From: Phymorhynchus buccinoides
Lineage: Eukaryota > Mollusca > Gastropoda > Neogastropoda > Raphitomidae
DNA length: 64,000 bases
Assembly: GCA_017654935.2 (NCBI GenBank)
Contig: CM065712.1
Span: 27,804,226 to 27,868,225, forward strand
Direction: 5' to 3'
Program-made: the position numbers and the translations under genes
Notes under the pieces: model-generated
What the model was told of the DNA's origin: nothing
Seen by the model: the letters and a program-made list of their open reading frames with translations, nothing else
Databases searched by the model: none
Part shown: positions 11,225 through 24,291 of the stretch, in pieces
Numbering within the stretch: the stretch's first letter is position 1
Layout of the letters: every line of letters begins with the position of its first letter

Positions 11225-11459
11225 TGTGATGCAGCACAGGAAAACAAGGCTAAAAGTCGGGCAGCCACAAGAGAGAGAAAGAGAGAGAGAGAGAGAGAAG
11301 ATTTGATTGATTGAAAATTTGTTAAAAATAAACTATTAGAGAGATAGATGAATTCTGTTTTTTGCCTGTTAATCTGTTGTCTCTGGCCTTTCTGAAAATA
11401 TGAATAAGTCAAAAGTGATCATTTACGACATTAGCCTTGTTTTCCTGTGCTGCATCACA
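11225..11459. mobile_element. 235-bp MITE with perfect 29-bp inverted termini
   Basis: Bases 11,225-11,253 are the exact reverse complement of 11,431-11,459; the element starts TGTGATGCAGCACAGG. A paralogous empty site is visible at 13,281-13,290 (TACACAAATT), so the element inserted after the local duplication. Comparing filled and empty sites gives a 2-bp AA target duplication. The same pattern is in copy B (24,061-24,291 filled, 26,041-26,052 empty). It contains a short GA run. Confidence 0.85.
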
Positions 11460-11603
11460 AATTACTAATCTTTCAAATGTTCATAAAAATTATAAACAAT
11501 CGATAGAAACTGAAAAGATCAGAACATTTGAACATTGGCATTGCTGATCAAATTATAAACAAAGTTCGTAATCAATCAAGTATGATTGAATAAATCAAAT
11601 AAA

Positions 11604-11900
11604 AATGATAATGAATGAATGTTCAGTTTCCATACATGAATTTTCAGTTCACCAAGTTTTCTTGCTCTTAAGTGTTCACCTAGCATCAAACCTTCTCACC
11701 ATAAAAGAGGATGTTCAATATGAAAAAAATCATTTGCTGATGAAAAGCCCACACAATACTAAGTTTTTCTTTTTATGGAAAACCCTCAACAAACGTACAC
11801 AATTATTTCCTGATGAAAACCCACACTGGACAGTTTTTTTCTTAATGTAGAAAAAAACAAAACATCTCCTGATGAAAACACACACAGCTCTCTGTTCTAC
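11604..11900 (+). pseudogene. Possible decayed C2H2 zinc-finger fragment
   Basis: Three spaced motifs translate as HLLMKSPH (about 11,731), LMKTHTGQ (about 11,810) and HLLMKTHT (about 11,863), which resemble the H-x3-H-T-G-E linker of C2H2 finger arrays. The spacing (about 73 and 58 bp) does not match the usual 84 bp, and the paired cysteines are not clear. Duplicates are at 24,437-24,735, with diverged relatives at 13,480-13,770 and 26,204-26,560. This is a weak call; the motif could be chance within a repeat. Confidence 0.22.
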
Positions 11901-12589
11901 AGACAAGGAAATAAAGAAAAACCGAACAACTAAACAAAATCAAACAATTCCACAGAGCATTAGCTTGCCAAGGAAATGCTTTGCCAAACAAAAAAGCTTT
12001 AGTGTACAGGCCACCCAAGACTAAGGTACATACTTAAGGACTTACAAGACGTATTTTGGAGACACCTTCTTCTGCGTTCCTCGGCCATATGGCCATAAGG
12101 GAAAACATAATTATGTGTCCCTTTTCCACTTTTTGCTGGGCTTCGCTCCATGCAGCCGATTCATTCTGGTTTTGGAGGAACTCAAAGAAGAAAAAAATGG
12201 ACGATCTTTGACTTTGGAAACAAAAAGCAGGAAAATGGGCCAATAAATTTCTGACTTATTGAATAAGTCAAATAGATACAGTAGTAGATGACCAAAAAAA
12301 AGAGAAGAAAGCAGTCAAAGAGAGTGGACATATTATAGGAAATTACAAGCACAGAACTTCCAGAAGGTGTTTAGGGAACTATTTGTACAAAAGACTCCAG
12401 GTTGGTGTCCCCATGGGGAGAGACTGAATCTTTGGAGGGTGGGTCGTCTAGCTCCCCGAATGGAGGCATGAGGCATTCACCCATTGCCAGTGAAATACAC
12501 CAAACTGATGAAGAATACTTACGAAGAAAGAAGCGGCTAGTCATGGACAGATACTTTATACAAAATTAAAAAAACATTCATATATATAT

Positions 12590-13500
12590 AATACAGTTAA
12601 GTAGTGCCTTGGCATAAGACATATGCTAGAACACCAAGGCTACAATTATCCAAAAAAAGAAAAAAAAAAAAAAAAAAAAAAACAAATGAAACAAAATGTT
12701 GTTATGCTATGCATAGTTATGCAGATTGTCTTTAGCTATGGCAAGCTCCTAGCATAACATCAATCCAAAATTCTCCAAAGTGGGAATGTGGCTGCACACG
12801 TGGCGAGTTTAATTTTTAAACAAACCGGTCACACACGTAATGTTCCCATCTCTAGCTGGTGCATTTGAATGAAGCAGAAACACCCGAAGGTGCTGTTGCC
12901 GAGATGTGATTCCGGGAGTCTTTAAGCCAGGGAACGAAAACAACAACATAAAGTGCAGGGGGCTGAGTCTGGGGGAAAATTATCCCTTATACCTTATAGT
13001 CAGGAAAAATTACACGGTACTATCGCCCATTATAAAAATATAAAACAATCTTAACGTTTGCATGCTACATGTAGCAATAAACACATGTCAACTGCACTCA
13101 GGACTTTTGGAGAGTGATATCTACAAACTCAATTATATATTATTTTTTTTATATATCAACATTTCTATTTTTTTATTCAAATTAACCATGTGATAAGTCA
13201 ATGTGTATTAGGTCATAGCACAGAAAACCAACTATCACCATACTCTGAAATGAACTTTGGGAAGAATAAACTTAAAGTTGTACACAAATTACTAAACTTT
13301 CAAATGTTCACAAAAAATCTAAACAATCGATAGAAACTGAAAAGATCAGAACTTTTGAACATTGGCATTGCTGATCAAATTATAAACAAAGTTCGTAATC
13401 AATCAAGTATGATTGAATAAATCAAATAAAAATAATAATGAATGTAAGTTTCCATACATACATTTTCAGTTCACAAAGTTTTCTTGCTCTTTTGTGTTCA
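12590..13500. repeat. Second local copy of the 10.6-11.7 kb module
   Basis: It repeats AGCTCCTAGCATAAC, the TCCCTGG-type hairpin (first G lost), the ATGCTACATGTAGC palindrome and AATTATATATTATTTTTT in the same order as 10,290-11,690, without the 235-bp MITE. A poly(A) run lies at 12,660-12,682. Confidence 0.65.
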
Positions 13501-13917
13501 CCTAGCATCAAAGTATTCAAACCTTTCCACCTTTAAAGTGTGTGGATGCCCACGTGGCGGGGTAATCAAAAACGGTCACACAGGTAATGTTCTCAACCCT
13601 AGTTGGGGCATTTGTACAATAATCGATTGCATCGACTGTTCGGATGATCCCTGGAGTCTTTAAGCCAGGGAACGAAAAGAAACAACAAACAAACATTTCC
13701 TGATGAAAACCCATACATGACAGTTTTTTTATCATGTACAAAAAAACCACGTCCTGATGAAAACATGCACAGGTCTGTTTTTCTACAGAAAATAGAGAAC
13801 AGAAAAACAAAACCACTATCAAACAATTCCATAGAGCACTAGATTGAAACACTAGCTTTTCAAGCTGAGTCTTTGCAAACAAACAAAAAGCTTTAGCGTA
13901 CAGCCCACCCAAAGGTG

Positions 13918-14083
13918 CCATAATTTTCGGACTAAGTGTAGTACAAGCACACACGCCTCCAAAATTATACCCAAATTTCAGATTTTTTTTTAATAATGTT
14001 CTTACTATTTTATTAATCATTTTATAAGGCTTATGGGACCGAGTCTGTGTAAAAAGTATTGCCTTATAGTCCAAAAACTATGG
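13918..14083. mobile_element. Short MITE of the CCGTA-TIR family (166 bp)
   Basis: The left end CCATAATTTTCGGACTAA is mirrored by the right end TTATAGTCCAAAAACTATGG, which is followed by TA. It is an internally deleted relative of 10,102-10,555 that lacks the hairpin module. Copy B: 26,683-26,841. Confidence 0.65.
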
Positions 14084-14410
14084 TACACACTTAACCAACC
14101 ACCCAATAGAGTTATTTCGAATGCACTGAAGTGATGGAGTCCATTAACACATTCACATATTTTAACTTAGTTCCTAAAGATGAATCTTAACTGACCAATT
14201 TTAAACACATGGCAGAATGTCCGAAGGCTACAGTGTTTCTTATGTATTCATTAAATGAACTTTTTTGAACAGGGGGGAAAACCACAATTCATTATTCATT
14301 TCAGATGTGCACAAGGCACTGTTTTTGTCAGTTCACTCACGCTGTCTTTGTACATGTCAGATTAGAAAGAAACAAAAAGATGAACTGAGAGGCCAATGTG
14401 TAGTTTGCTA

Positions 14411-14910
14411 NNNNNNNNNNNNNNNNNNNNNNNNNNNNNNNNNNNNNNNNNNNNNNNNNNNNNNNNNNNNNNNNNNNNNNNNNNNNNNNNNNNNNNNNNN
14501 NNNNNNNNNNNNNNNNNNNNNNNNNNNNNNNNNNNNNNNNNNNNNNNNNNNNNNNNNNNNNNNNNNNNNNNNNNNNNNNNNNNNNNNNNNNNNNNNNNNN
14601 NNNNNNNNNNNNNNNNNNNNNNNNNNNNNNNNNNNNNNNNNNNNNNNNNNNNNNNNNNNNNNNNNNNNNNNNNNNNNNNNNNNNNNNNNNNNNNNNNNNN
14701 NNNNNNNNNNNNNNNNNNNNNNNNNNNNNNNNNNNNNNNNNNNNNNNNNNNNNNNNNNNNNNNNNNNNNNNNNNNNNNNNNNNNNNNNNNNNNNNNNNNN
14801 NNNNNNNNNNNNNNNNNNNNNNNNNNNNNNNNNNNNNNNNNNNNNNNNNNNNNNNNNNNNNNNNNNNNNNNNNNNNNNNNNNNNNNNNNNNNNNNNNNNN
14901 NNNNNNNNNN
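14411..14910. other. Assembly gap (500 N)
   Basis: Exactly 500 N, so the true size is unknown. It separates the two copies of the large duplicated block. Reading frames that cross it are meaningless. Confidence 1.
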
Positions 14911-15406
14911 CCACTCTACACTACGCGCGCACACCCACACCCACACCCACAAAGAACGGACGGACAGAGAAACGCGCAGTCCTCGTTCCCATTCTAATGG
15001 ACTCCCGCTCTTAATGTACTCTCTCTCTCTCTCTCTCAACTGAGAACAAACAAGGGATGAGGAGGGGAGGAGTGGGATCGGGTGGGGTGGTGTTTAGGAG
15101 CGGGGGCGTCTCGATTGGCCTTTTCCCATTTGGCCCTTTGTAGACTAACAAAAACAAAGAAATAAAATGGGAGTGCCGTTTCGTCCTTTCATTCCCCATA
15201 AATCATACTCTAGGTTTAACCGAGGCGTGGTTACTGCTACACTTATCTGTATTGTTAAACATTCGGGACTTTACTGGTGTTGCACCGCCTCCAGTATTGT
15301 TCCCACCATCTTTGTATCTTCAAATGTACCATATGTGTCTGTTCCAGACCGAGAGGACGTAAAACACCATTTTTCGTTTCGTCCTTTCCTTTCCTTTCCA
15401 AAGACC

Positions 15407-15669
<263 letters not shown>

Positions 15670-15875
15670 ATAATACCAGTCTCTCTTTGTTTTTTGTGTG
15701 GCGTTGCATGTTGGTGTGTTTTGTTTCTCGCTCTCACTCTACTAAAACAAAAAAAGACTAATGTAAGGATGCATTACTTTCTTTTACTTTTTTTTTAATA
15801 AATATTTTTGTATCAGACATTTCATTAGATTCGTGTATGAGTACAATGAGCGAAAATAGTCAAAATATTTTTTAG

Positions 15876-18800
15876 ACACATAGAGATGGGACACATAGAG
15901 TGTACGGGGACCCTTTAGATAGAGACGGGGACACATAGAGACAAAACAAGGGACACATAGAGACAGGGGCACACATAGAATCATGTCTCACACATAGAGA
16001 CGGGACACATAGAGACGGGGACACATAGAGACGGGGACACATAGAGACGGGGACACATAGAGACGGGGACACACATAGAGACGGGGACACATAGAGACGG
16101 GGGACACATAGAGACGGGGACACATAGAGACGGGGACACATAGAGACAAGGGACACATAGAGACAAGGGACACATAGAGATGGGGACACATAGAGACAGG
16201 GGACACATAGAGACGGGGAACATATAGAGACGGGGACACATAGAGACAGGGGACATATAGAGACGGGGACACATAGAGACGGGGGACACATAGAGACGGG
16301 GACACATAGAGACGGGGACACATAGAGACGGGGGACACATAGAGACGGGGGACACATAGAGACGGGGACACATAGAGACGGGGACACATAGAGACGGGGA
16401 CACATAGAGACGGGGACACATAGAGACGGGGACACATAGAGACGGGGACACATAGAGACGGGGACACATAGAGACGGGGACACATAGAGACGGGGACACA
16501 TAGAGACGGGGACACATAGAGACGGGGGACACATAGAGACGGGGACACATAGAGACGGGGACACATAAGACGGGGGACACATAGAGACGGGGACACATAG
16601 AGACGGGGACACATAGAGACGGGGACACATAGAGATAGGGGGCACATAGAGACGGGGACACATAGAGACGGGGACGGGGACACATAGAGACGGGGACACA
16701 TAGAGACGGGGACACATAGAGACGGGGACACATAGAGACGGGGACACATAGAGACGGGGACACAATAGAGACGGGGACACATAGAGACGGGGGACACATA
16801 GAGACGGGGACACATAGAGACGGGGACACATAGAGATGGGGACACATAGAGACGGGGACACATAGAGACGGGGACACATAGAGACGGGGACACATAGAGA
16901 CGGGGACACATAGAGACGGGGGACACATAGAGACGGGGACACATAGAGACGGGGACACATAGAGACGGGGACACATAGAGACGGGGACACATAGGAGAGA
17001 CGGGGACACATAGAGACGGGGACACATAGAGACGGGGGAACACATAGAGACGGGGACACATAGAGACGGGGACACATAGAGACGGGGACACATAGAGACG
17101 GGGACACATAGAGACGGGGGACACATAGAGACGGGGACACATAGAGACGGGGACACATAGAGACGGGGACACATAGAGACGGGGACACATAGAGACGGGG
17201 ACACATAGAGACGGGGACACATAGAGACGGGGGACACATAGAGACGGGGACACATAGAGACGGGGACACATAGAGACAGGGGACACATAGAGACGGGGAC
17301 ACATAGAGACGGGGACACATAGAGACGGGGACACATAGAGACGGGGACACATAGAGACGGGGACACATAGAGACGGGGACACATAGAGACGGGGACACAT
17401 AGAGACGGGGACACATAGAGACGGGGAACATAGGGGGGACACATAGAGACGGGGACACATAGAGACGGGGACACATAGAGACGGTGGACACATAGAGACG
17501 GGGACACATAGAGACGGGGACACATAGAGACGGGACACATAGAGACGGGGACACATAGAGACGGGGACACATAGAGACGGGGACACATAGAGACGGGGAC
17601 ACATAGAGACGGGGACACATAGAGACGGGGACACATAGAGACGGGGGACACATAGAGATGGGGACACATAGAGACGGGGACACATAGAGACGGGGACACA
17701 TAGAGACGGGGACACATAGAGACGGGGACACATAGAGATAGGGGACACATAGAGACGGGGACACATAGAGACGGGGGACACATAGAGACGGGGACACATA
17801 GAGACGGGGACACATAGAGACGGGGACACATAGAGACGGGGACACATAGAGACGGGGACACATAGAGACGGGGACACATAGAGGACGGGGACACATAAAG
17901 ACGGGGGACACATAGAGACGGGGACATATAGAGACGAGGACACATAGAGATAGGGACACATAGAGACGGGGACACATAGAGACGGGGACACATAGAGATG
18001 GGGACACATAGAGACGGGGACACATAGAGATGGAGGACGGGGACATATAAAGACGGGGACACATAGAAACGGGGACACATAGAGACGGGGACACATAGAG
18101 ACGGGGACACATAGAGATGGGGGAACATAGAGACGGGGACACATAGAGACGGGGACACATATAGACGGGGACACATAGAGACGGGGACACATAGAGACGG
18201 GGACACATAGAGACGGGGACACATAGAGACGGGGACACATAGAGACGGGGACACATAGAGACGGGGACACATAGAGACGGGGACACATAGAGACGGGGAC
18301 ACATAGAGACTGGGACACATAGAGACGGGGACACATAGAGATATGGGGACACATAGAGACGGGGACACATAGAGACGGGGGACGGGGACACATAGAGACG
18401 GGGACACATAGAGACGGGGACACATAGAGATAGGGGACACATAGAGACGGGGACACATAGAGACGGGGACACATAGAGACGGGGAGGGGGACACATAGAG
18501 ACGGGGACACATAGACACATAGAGACGGGGACACATAGAGACGGGGACACATAGAGACGGGGACACATAGAGACGGGGACACATAGAGACGAAATTGGGG
18601 ACACATAGAGACGGGGACACATAGAGACGGGGACACATAGAGACGGGGACACATAGAGACGGGGACACATAGAGACGGGGACACATAGAGACGGGGACAC
18701 ATAGAGACGGGACACATAGAGACGGGGACATAGAGACGGGGACACATATAGAGACGGGGACACATAGAGACGGGGACATATAGAGACGGGGACACATAGA

Positions 18801-20600
18801 GACGGGGACACATAGAGACGGGGACACATAGAGACGGGGACACATAGAGACGGGGACACATAGAGACGGGACACATAGAGACGGGGACACATAGAGACGG
18901 GGACACATAGAGACGGGGGACAAATAGAGACGGGGACACATAGAGACGGGGACACATAGAGACGTGGACACATAGAGACGGGGACACATAGAGACGGGGA
19001 CACATGGAGACGGGGACACATAGAGATGGGGGACACATAGAGACGGGGACACATAGAGACGGGGACACATAGAGACGGGGACACATAGATATAGGGGACA
19101 CATAGAGACGGGGGACACATAGAGACGGGGACACATAGAGACGGGGACACATAGAGACGGGGACACATAGAGACGGGGACACATAGAGACGGGGACACAT
19201 AGAGATGGGGGAACATAGAGACGGGGACAAATAGAGACGGGGACACATAGAGAAGGGGACACATAGAGACGGGGACACATAGAGACGGGGACACATAGAG
19301 ACGGGGGCACATAGAGACGGGGACACATAGAGACGGAGGAACATAGAGACGGGGACACATAGAGACGGGGACACATAGAGACGGGGACACATAGAGATGG
19401 GGACACATAGAGACAGGGACACATAGAGACGGGGACACATAGAGACGGGAACACATAGAGACGGGGACACATAGAGATAGGGACACATAGAGACGGGGAC
19501 ACATAGAGACGGGGACACATAGACACGGGGACACATAGAGACGGGGACACATAGAGACGGGGACACATAGAGACGGGGACACATAGAGACGGGGGACACA
19601 TAGAGATAGGGGACACATAGAGATGGGGACACATAGAGACGGGGACACATAGAGACGGGGACACATAGAGACGGGGACACATAGAGACGGGGACACATAG
19701 AGACGGGGACACATAGAGACGGGGACACATAGAGATATGGGAACATAGAGATGGGGTTACATAGACACGGGGACACATAGAGACGGGGACACATAGAGAC
19801 GGGAACGCATAGAGACGGGGACGCATACAGACGTGGACACATAGAGACGGGGACACATAGAGACGGGGGAACACACAGAGACGGGGACACATAGAGACGG
19901 GGACTCATAGAGACGGGGACACATAGAGACGGGGACACATAGAGACGGGGACACACAGAGACGGGGACACATAGAGACGGGGACACATAGAGACGGGGAC
20001 ACATAGATACGGGGACACATAGAGACGGGGACACATAGAGACGGGGACACATAGAGACGGGGACACATAGAGACGGGAACGCATAGAGACGGGGACACAT
20101 AGAGACGGGGACACATAGAGACGGGGACACATAGAGACGGGGACACCTAGAGACGGGGGACACCTAGAGACGGGGACACATAGAGATGGGCACATATAGA
20201 CGGGGACAAATAGAGACAGGGGCACATAGAGACAGGCACACATAGAGACAGGGACACCTAGAGACGGGGACACATCGAGACGGGGGCATATAGAGACGGG
20301 GACACATAGAGACAGGTACACATATAGATGGAGACACCTAGAGACGGGGACACCTAGAGACGGGGACACATAGAGATGGAGACACATAGAGACGGGGGTA
20401 TATAGAGACGGGACATATAGAGACAGGCACACATGGAGATGGGGGCACATAGAGACGGGGACATATAGAGACAGGTACACATAGAGACGGGGACACATAG
20501 AGACAAGTACATATAGAGACGGGGACATACAGAGACAGGTACACATAGAGGTACACATAGAGACAGGTACATATAGAGACAGGGACACATAGAGACGGGG
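15876..20600. repeat. 16-bp minisatellite array 2 (about 295 units)
   Basis: The same GGGGACACATAGAGAC unit as 3,097-7,552, with the same degenerate right end (units ending GGGGACATAAAA). It has more 1- and 2-base indels than array 1, which switch the three equivalent minus frames without closing them. The 1,280-1,391 codon frames are not genes. Confidence 0.98.
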
Positions 20601-20861
20601 ACATAAAAATGGAAACGAATTTAAAATAATAAAATTGCTGTCCACTCTTATTCTGGCCCGTGCAGTGGCGTTGCTCCCACGCCGCTCATTCCGAATCCCA
20701 ACTCGCAGCCACACCTCCGGCTTGTTCAGGTCGCAGAATCCGAAACCAGCAGTCCAAGGGGAGCGAATCTAAGTTAGTCCGTCAGGGACGGGGGCACAGT
20801 AATACGTTAACCAAACGCCCCACTCGCGCAAAGGATCGTGGAGAAAAAGAAGAAGTCTACA

Positions 20862-21182
20862 GTTAATACCAACCTCCATCAGTCTGTCACTGTCACCGTT
20901 CTGTGTCTGTCGTAGTGATACCAACCTCCATTAGTATGGATCAGTCTGTCACTGTCACCGTTCTGTGTCTGTCGTAGTGATACCAACCTCCATTAGTATG
21001 GATCAGTCTGTCACTTTCACCGTTCTGTGTCTGTCGTAGTGATACCAACCTCCATTAGTATGGAGCAGTCTGTCACTTTCACCGTTCTGTGTCTGTCGTA
21101 GTGATACCAACCTCCATTAGTATGGAGCAGTCTGTCACTTTCACCGTTCTGTGTCTGTCGTAGTGATACCAACCTCCATTAG
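20862..21182. repeat. 62-bp tandem repeat, 4 full units plus partials
   Basis: Unit starts are at about 20,917, 20,979, 21,041 and 21,103, with partial units at both ends. It is the counterpart of the 6-unit array at 7,818-8,241, two units shorter, and the CA tract that should follow is deleted. Confidence 0.95.
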
Positions 21183-22817
21183 GAATCGTACCCCCCTCCG
21201 ATGTGTGTAATATTTACACCTACCCTGTGAGGTGGATACATAGCTAAGTATATCAGAGCAAGTTTAAGGAATTATGTTATAACATTTTTTAGGAAGGATA
21301 AGGATACCCTGTTGAAAGCATTGAAAAGTGTAAATGTAATCTAAGGCTTACTTTTTGTTACAGGTTTTTGACCATCAGTGTGAGGTATTATTCATCAATG
21401 AATATTCATGAGGCTACAGGAAGTACCTCACAATGATGGTAAAAAAACCTTGTTATGTTCTTTTGTTAAAAGATACTTGTGTGTACATTTTAAATCTTAT
21501 TATAGGCCTGATTGCTAGTGATAACTTAGATTACTGGTGGTATTTTTGACATAGACCTGTATCATATTGTTATCTGTATGAAGGATGTCTTAAATGAATA
21601 GACTTGAAAGCTGAAATTATACTGCTCTTCCATGTTGTGTAAATATACTATATTTCGAGGGTAATAGAATAAACAAATAAGTCAAGCTTTTTTTCCATCC
21701 AGCCTAGCCCTCTTAAAAAACAAATACCAGTAAAAAAAAAAAAAAGGAACAAACTAAACGCACACACCCCAAATTTAACACAAAAAATGATTTTCTCGCT
21801 ATTTTCTTACAATAAAAACTATTCACATTATAAGGCATTCACATTTATCAGTCTGCAAAAGAAAAAAAGTATCGCCTTATAGTTCATAAAATATGGTGCA
21901 CATAGTGAGTGTTATTAACTTGTGGCGGTGCCATAGCTGATGAGGTTTAACCGATGCGTGGTCACCGCTACAGCTACTGCATTAATTTTAAAAAAATCGA
22001 GACTTTACTGGTTTCGTACTGCCTCCGGGCATTGCCTCCAGTATTGTTCCCACCATATTTGTATTTACAAATGTCCCATATGTGTCTGATTCAGACCAAG
22101 AGGACGTAAAACTCCATTTGGGTCGTCGTGCACATAGTGAGGTGCAACTTGCACGACTTTCCCGGTAGTAGCTGGATGCCTTAAGCCTCAATTTGGTGAG
22201 CTGGATGACCCTACCCTTCACATGTTTATCCCAATGAGGATATTGTGGGGGTTGGGGGTTTCTTTTGTATAAAGAGATCTCTCATATTCTGGAAGTCCTG
22301 TGCTTCAACTCCCTCTTATACATCACACTCTTTGACTGCCTTTTTCTTACTGTGATTTACTATCTTTCTGCTCTACTGGTTCTTTTTTCTGTTTTTATTT
22401 ACAAAAGTTTCCTCTATACAAACAAGAACATGCTGGGTTCAGATACATAACAAGATTATGCGCAGGAAGGTATCTGAGCAAGTGAAGAAAGGGACACAAT
22501 TTAATAGTAAAAAATAATACAAAGTCAAAGTCAAACCTCTATTTTAAGACCTCCAAAAAGTCGGGATCTTATAACGGAGGTCATCTTAATAGGAATAAGT
22601 CAACAACCACTCCTGAAAAAACAGTTTTAAATGAGAAGTGGTCCTTTAACGGAGGGTTTTTAATGGAGGTTTGAATGCACACACAAACAACCCACTCATA
22701 CAGTCATACGGTGCAGCAGCTCACATGAATCAAACAAGTGTGCATTCATTTCAACAGTATTTATTAAATAATATATGAATGCACTTCAGGTTTTCTTTTA
22801 AAAAAACAATAGCATAA

Positions 22818-23287
22818 TACCGTATTTTCAAGACTATCAGGCACACCTTTGTATAAGGCGCATTCCCCCAATTTTAGATTACTATATTTTCTTACTATTC
22901 TATTAGTCACATTATAAGGCTGTGTCAGACCAATTGACATAAGCTAGAACACCAAGGCTACATCAAAATGTTGTTAATGCTATGCATAGTTATGTGGGAA
23001 TTGTCTTTAGCCATGGCAAGCTCCTAGCATAACACCATCAGTCTCCAAAGTCGGAGTCGGATGTGCTGCCCACGTGGCGGTGTTAATCTGCCCACGTGGC
23101 AAGAAAATCAAAACCGGTCACACACGTAATATTCTCATCCCTAGTTACAGCATTTGTATAATAGATAATTGCGTCAGCTGTTGTCATGATCCCTGGAGTC
23201 TTTAAGCCAGGGAACGAAAACAACAACATAAGGTGCAGGGGTCTGAGTCTGGGGGAAAATTATCCCTTATAGTCCGAAAATTACGGT
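22818..23287. mobile_element. MITE with CCGTATTTTC ends, copy B
   Basis: Counterpart of 10,102-10,555. The CCCACGTGGC segment is locally duplicated here (23,070-23,100), so the element is slightly longer. Confidence 0.65.
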
Positions 23288-23582
23288 ACATGCCCATTAT
23301 AAAAATTTAAAAAAACAATCTTAACGTTTGCATGCTAGTAGCAATAAACACATGTCAACTGCACTCAGGACTTTTAGAGAGTGATATCTACAAACTCAAT
23401 TATATATTATTTTTTTATATATCAATCCAAAATTCTCCAAAGTGGGAGTGTGGCTGCCCACGTGGCGAGTTTAATCAAAAACGGTAACCATCTCTAGTTG
23501 GGGCATTTGAATGAAACAGAAACACCCGAAGGTGCTGTTGCCGAGATGATCCCTGGAGTCTTTAAGCCAGGGAACGAAAACA

Positions 23583-23725
23583 AACTTGTGATCTACTTCA
23601 TACTTACATTCCATCTCGAATTCTCATGAATTAAAACGAAACGGCGAGAGATCCTTTTCTTTTCATGGCTACTTGGAACAAACTCCCTCTGTCTCTCAGA
23701 CATTCCAACTCCCTGGTTTTTTCAA
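23583..23725. other. About 140-bp insertion present only in copy B
   Basis: Between GGGAACGAAAACAA and ACATAAAGTG, which are adjacent in copy A near 10,860, copy B has an extra AT-balanced segment containing GAAACGGCGAGAGATCC. I see no inverted ends. It is a structural difference between the two blocks. Confidence 0.75.
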
Positions 23726-24060
23726 CATAAAGTGGAGGGGTCTGAGTCTGGGGGAAAATTATCCCTTATACTTATAGTCCGAAAATTACGGTACATGCCC
23801 ATTATAAAAATATAAAACAATCTTAACGTTTGCATGCTACATGTAGCAATAAACACATGTCAACTGCACTCAGGACTTTTGGAGAGTGATATCTACAAAC
23901 TCAATTATATATTATTTTTTTTTATATATCAACATTTCTATTTTTTTATTCAAATAACCATGTGATAAGTCAATGTGTATTAGGTCATAACACAGAAAAC
24001 CAACTATCACCATACTCTGAAATGAACTTTGGGAAGAATAAACTTAAAGTTGTACACAAA

Positions 24061-24104
24061 TGTGATGCAGCACAGGAAAACAAGGCTAAAGTCGGGCAGC
24101 CACA

Positions 24105-24135
<31 letters not shown>

Positions 24136-24291
24136 TTTGATTGATTGAAAATTTGTTAAAAATAAACTATTAGAGATAGATGAATTCTGTTTTTTGCCTG
24201 TTAATCTGTTGTCTCTGGCCTTTCTGAAAATATGAACAAGTCAAAAGTGATCATTTACGACATTAGCCTTGTTTTCCTGTGCTGCATCACA
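24061..24291. mobile_element. 231-bp MITE with 29-bp inverted termini, copy B
   Basis: Same element as 11,225-11,459, with a small internal length difference in the GA run. The empty paralogous site is at 26,041-26,052. Confidence 0.85.

Noticed and set aside
14265..15043. Frames crossing N runs (also 55,795-56,609)
   Set aside because: They are mostly X residues across scaffold gaps.
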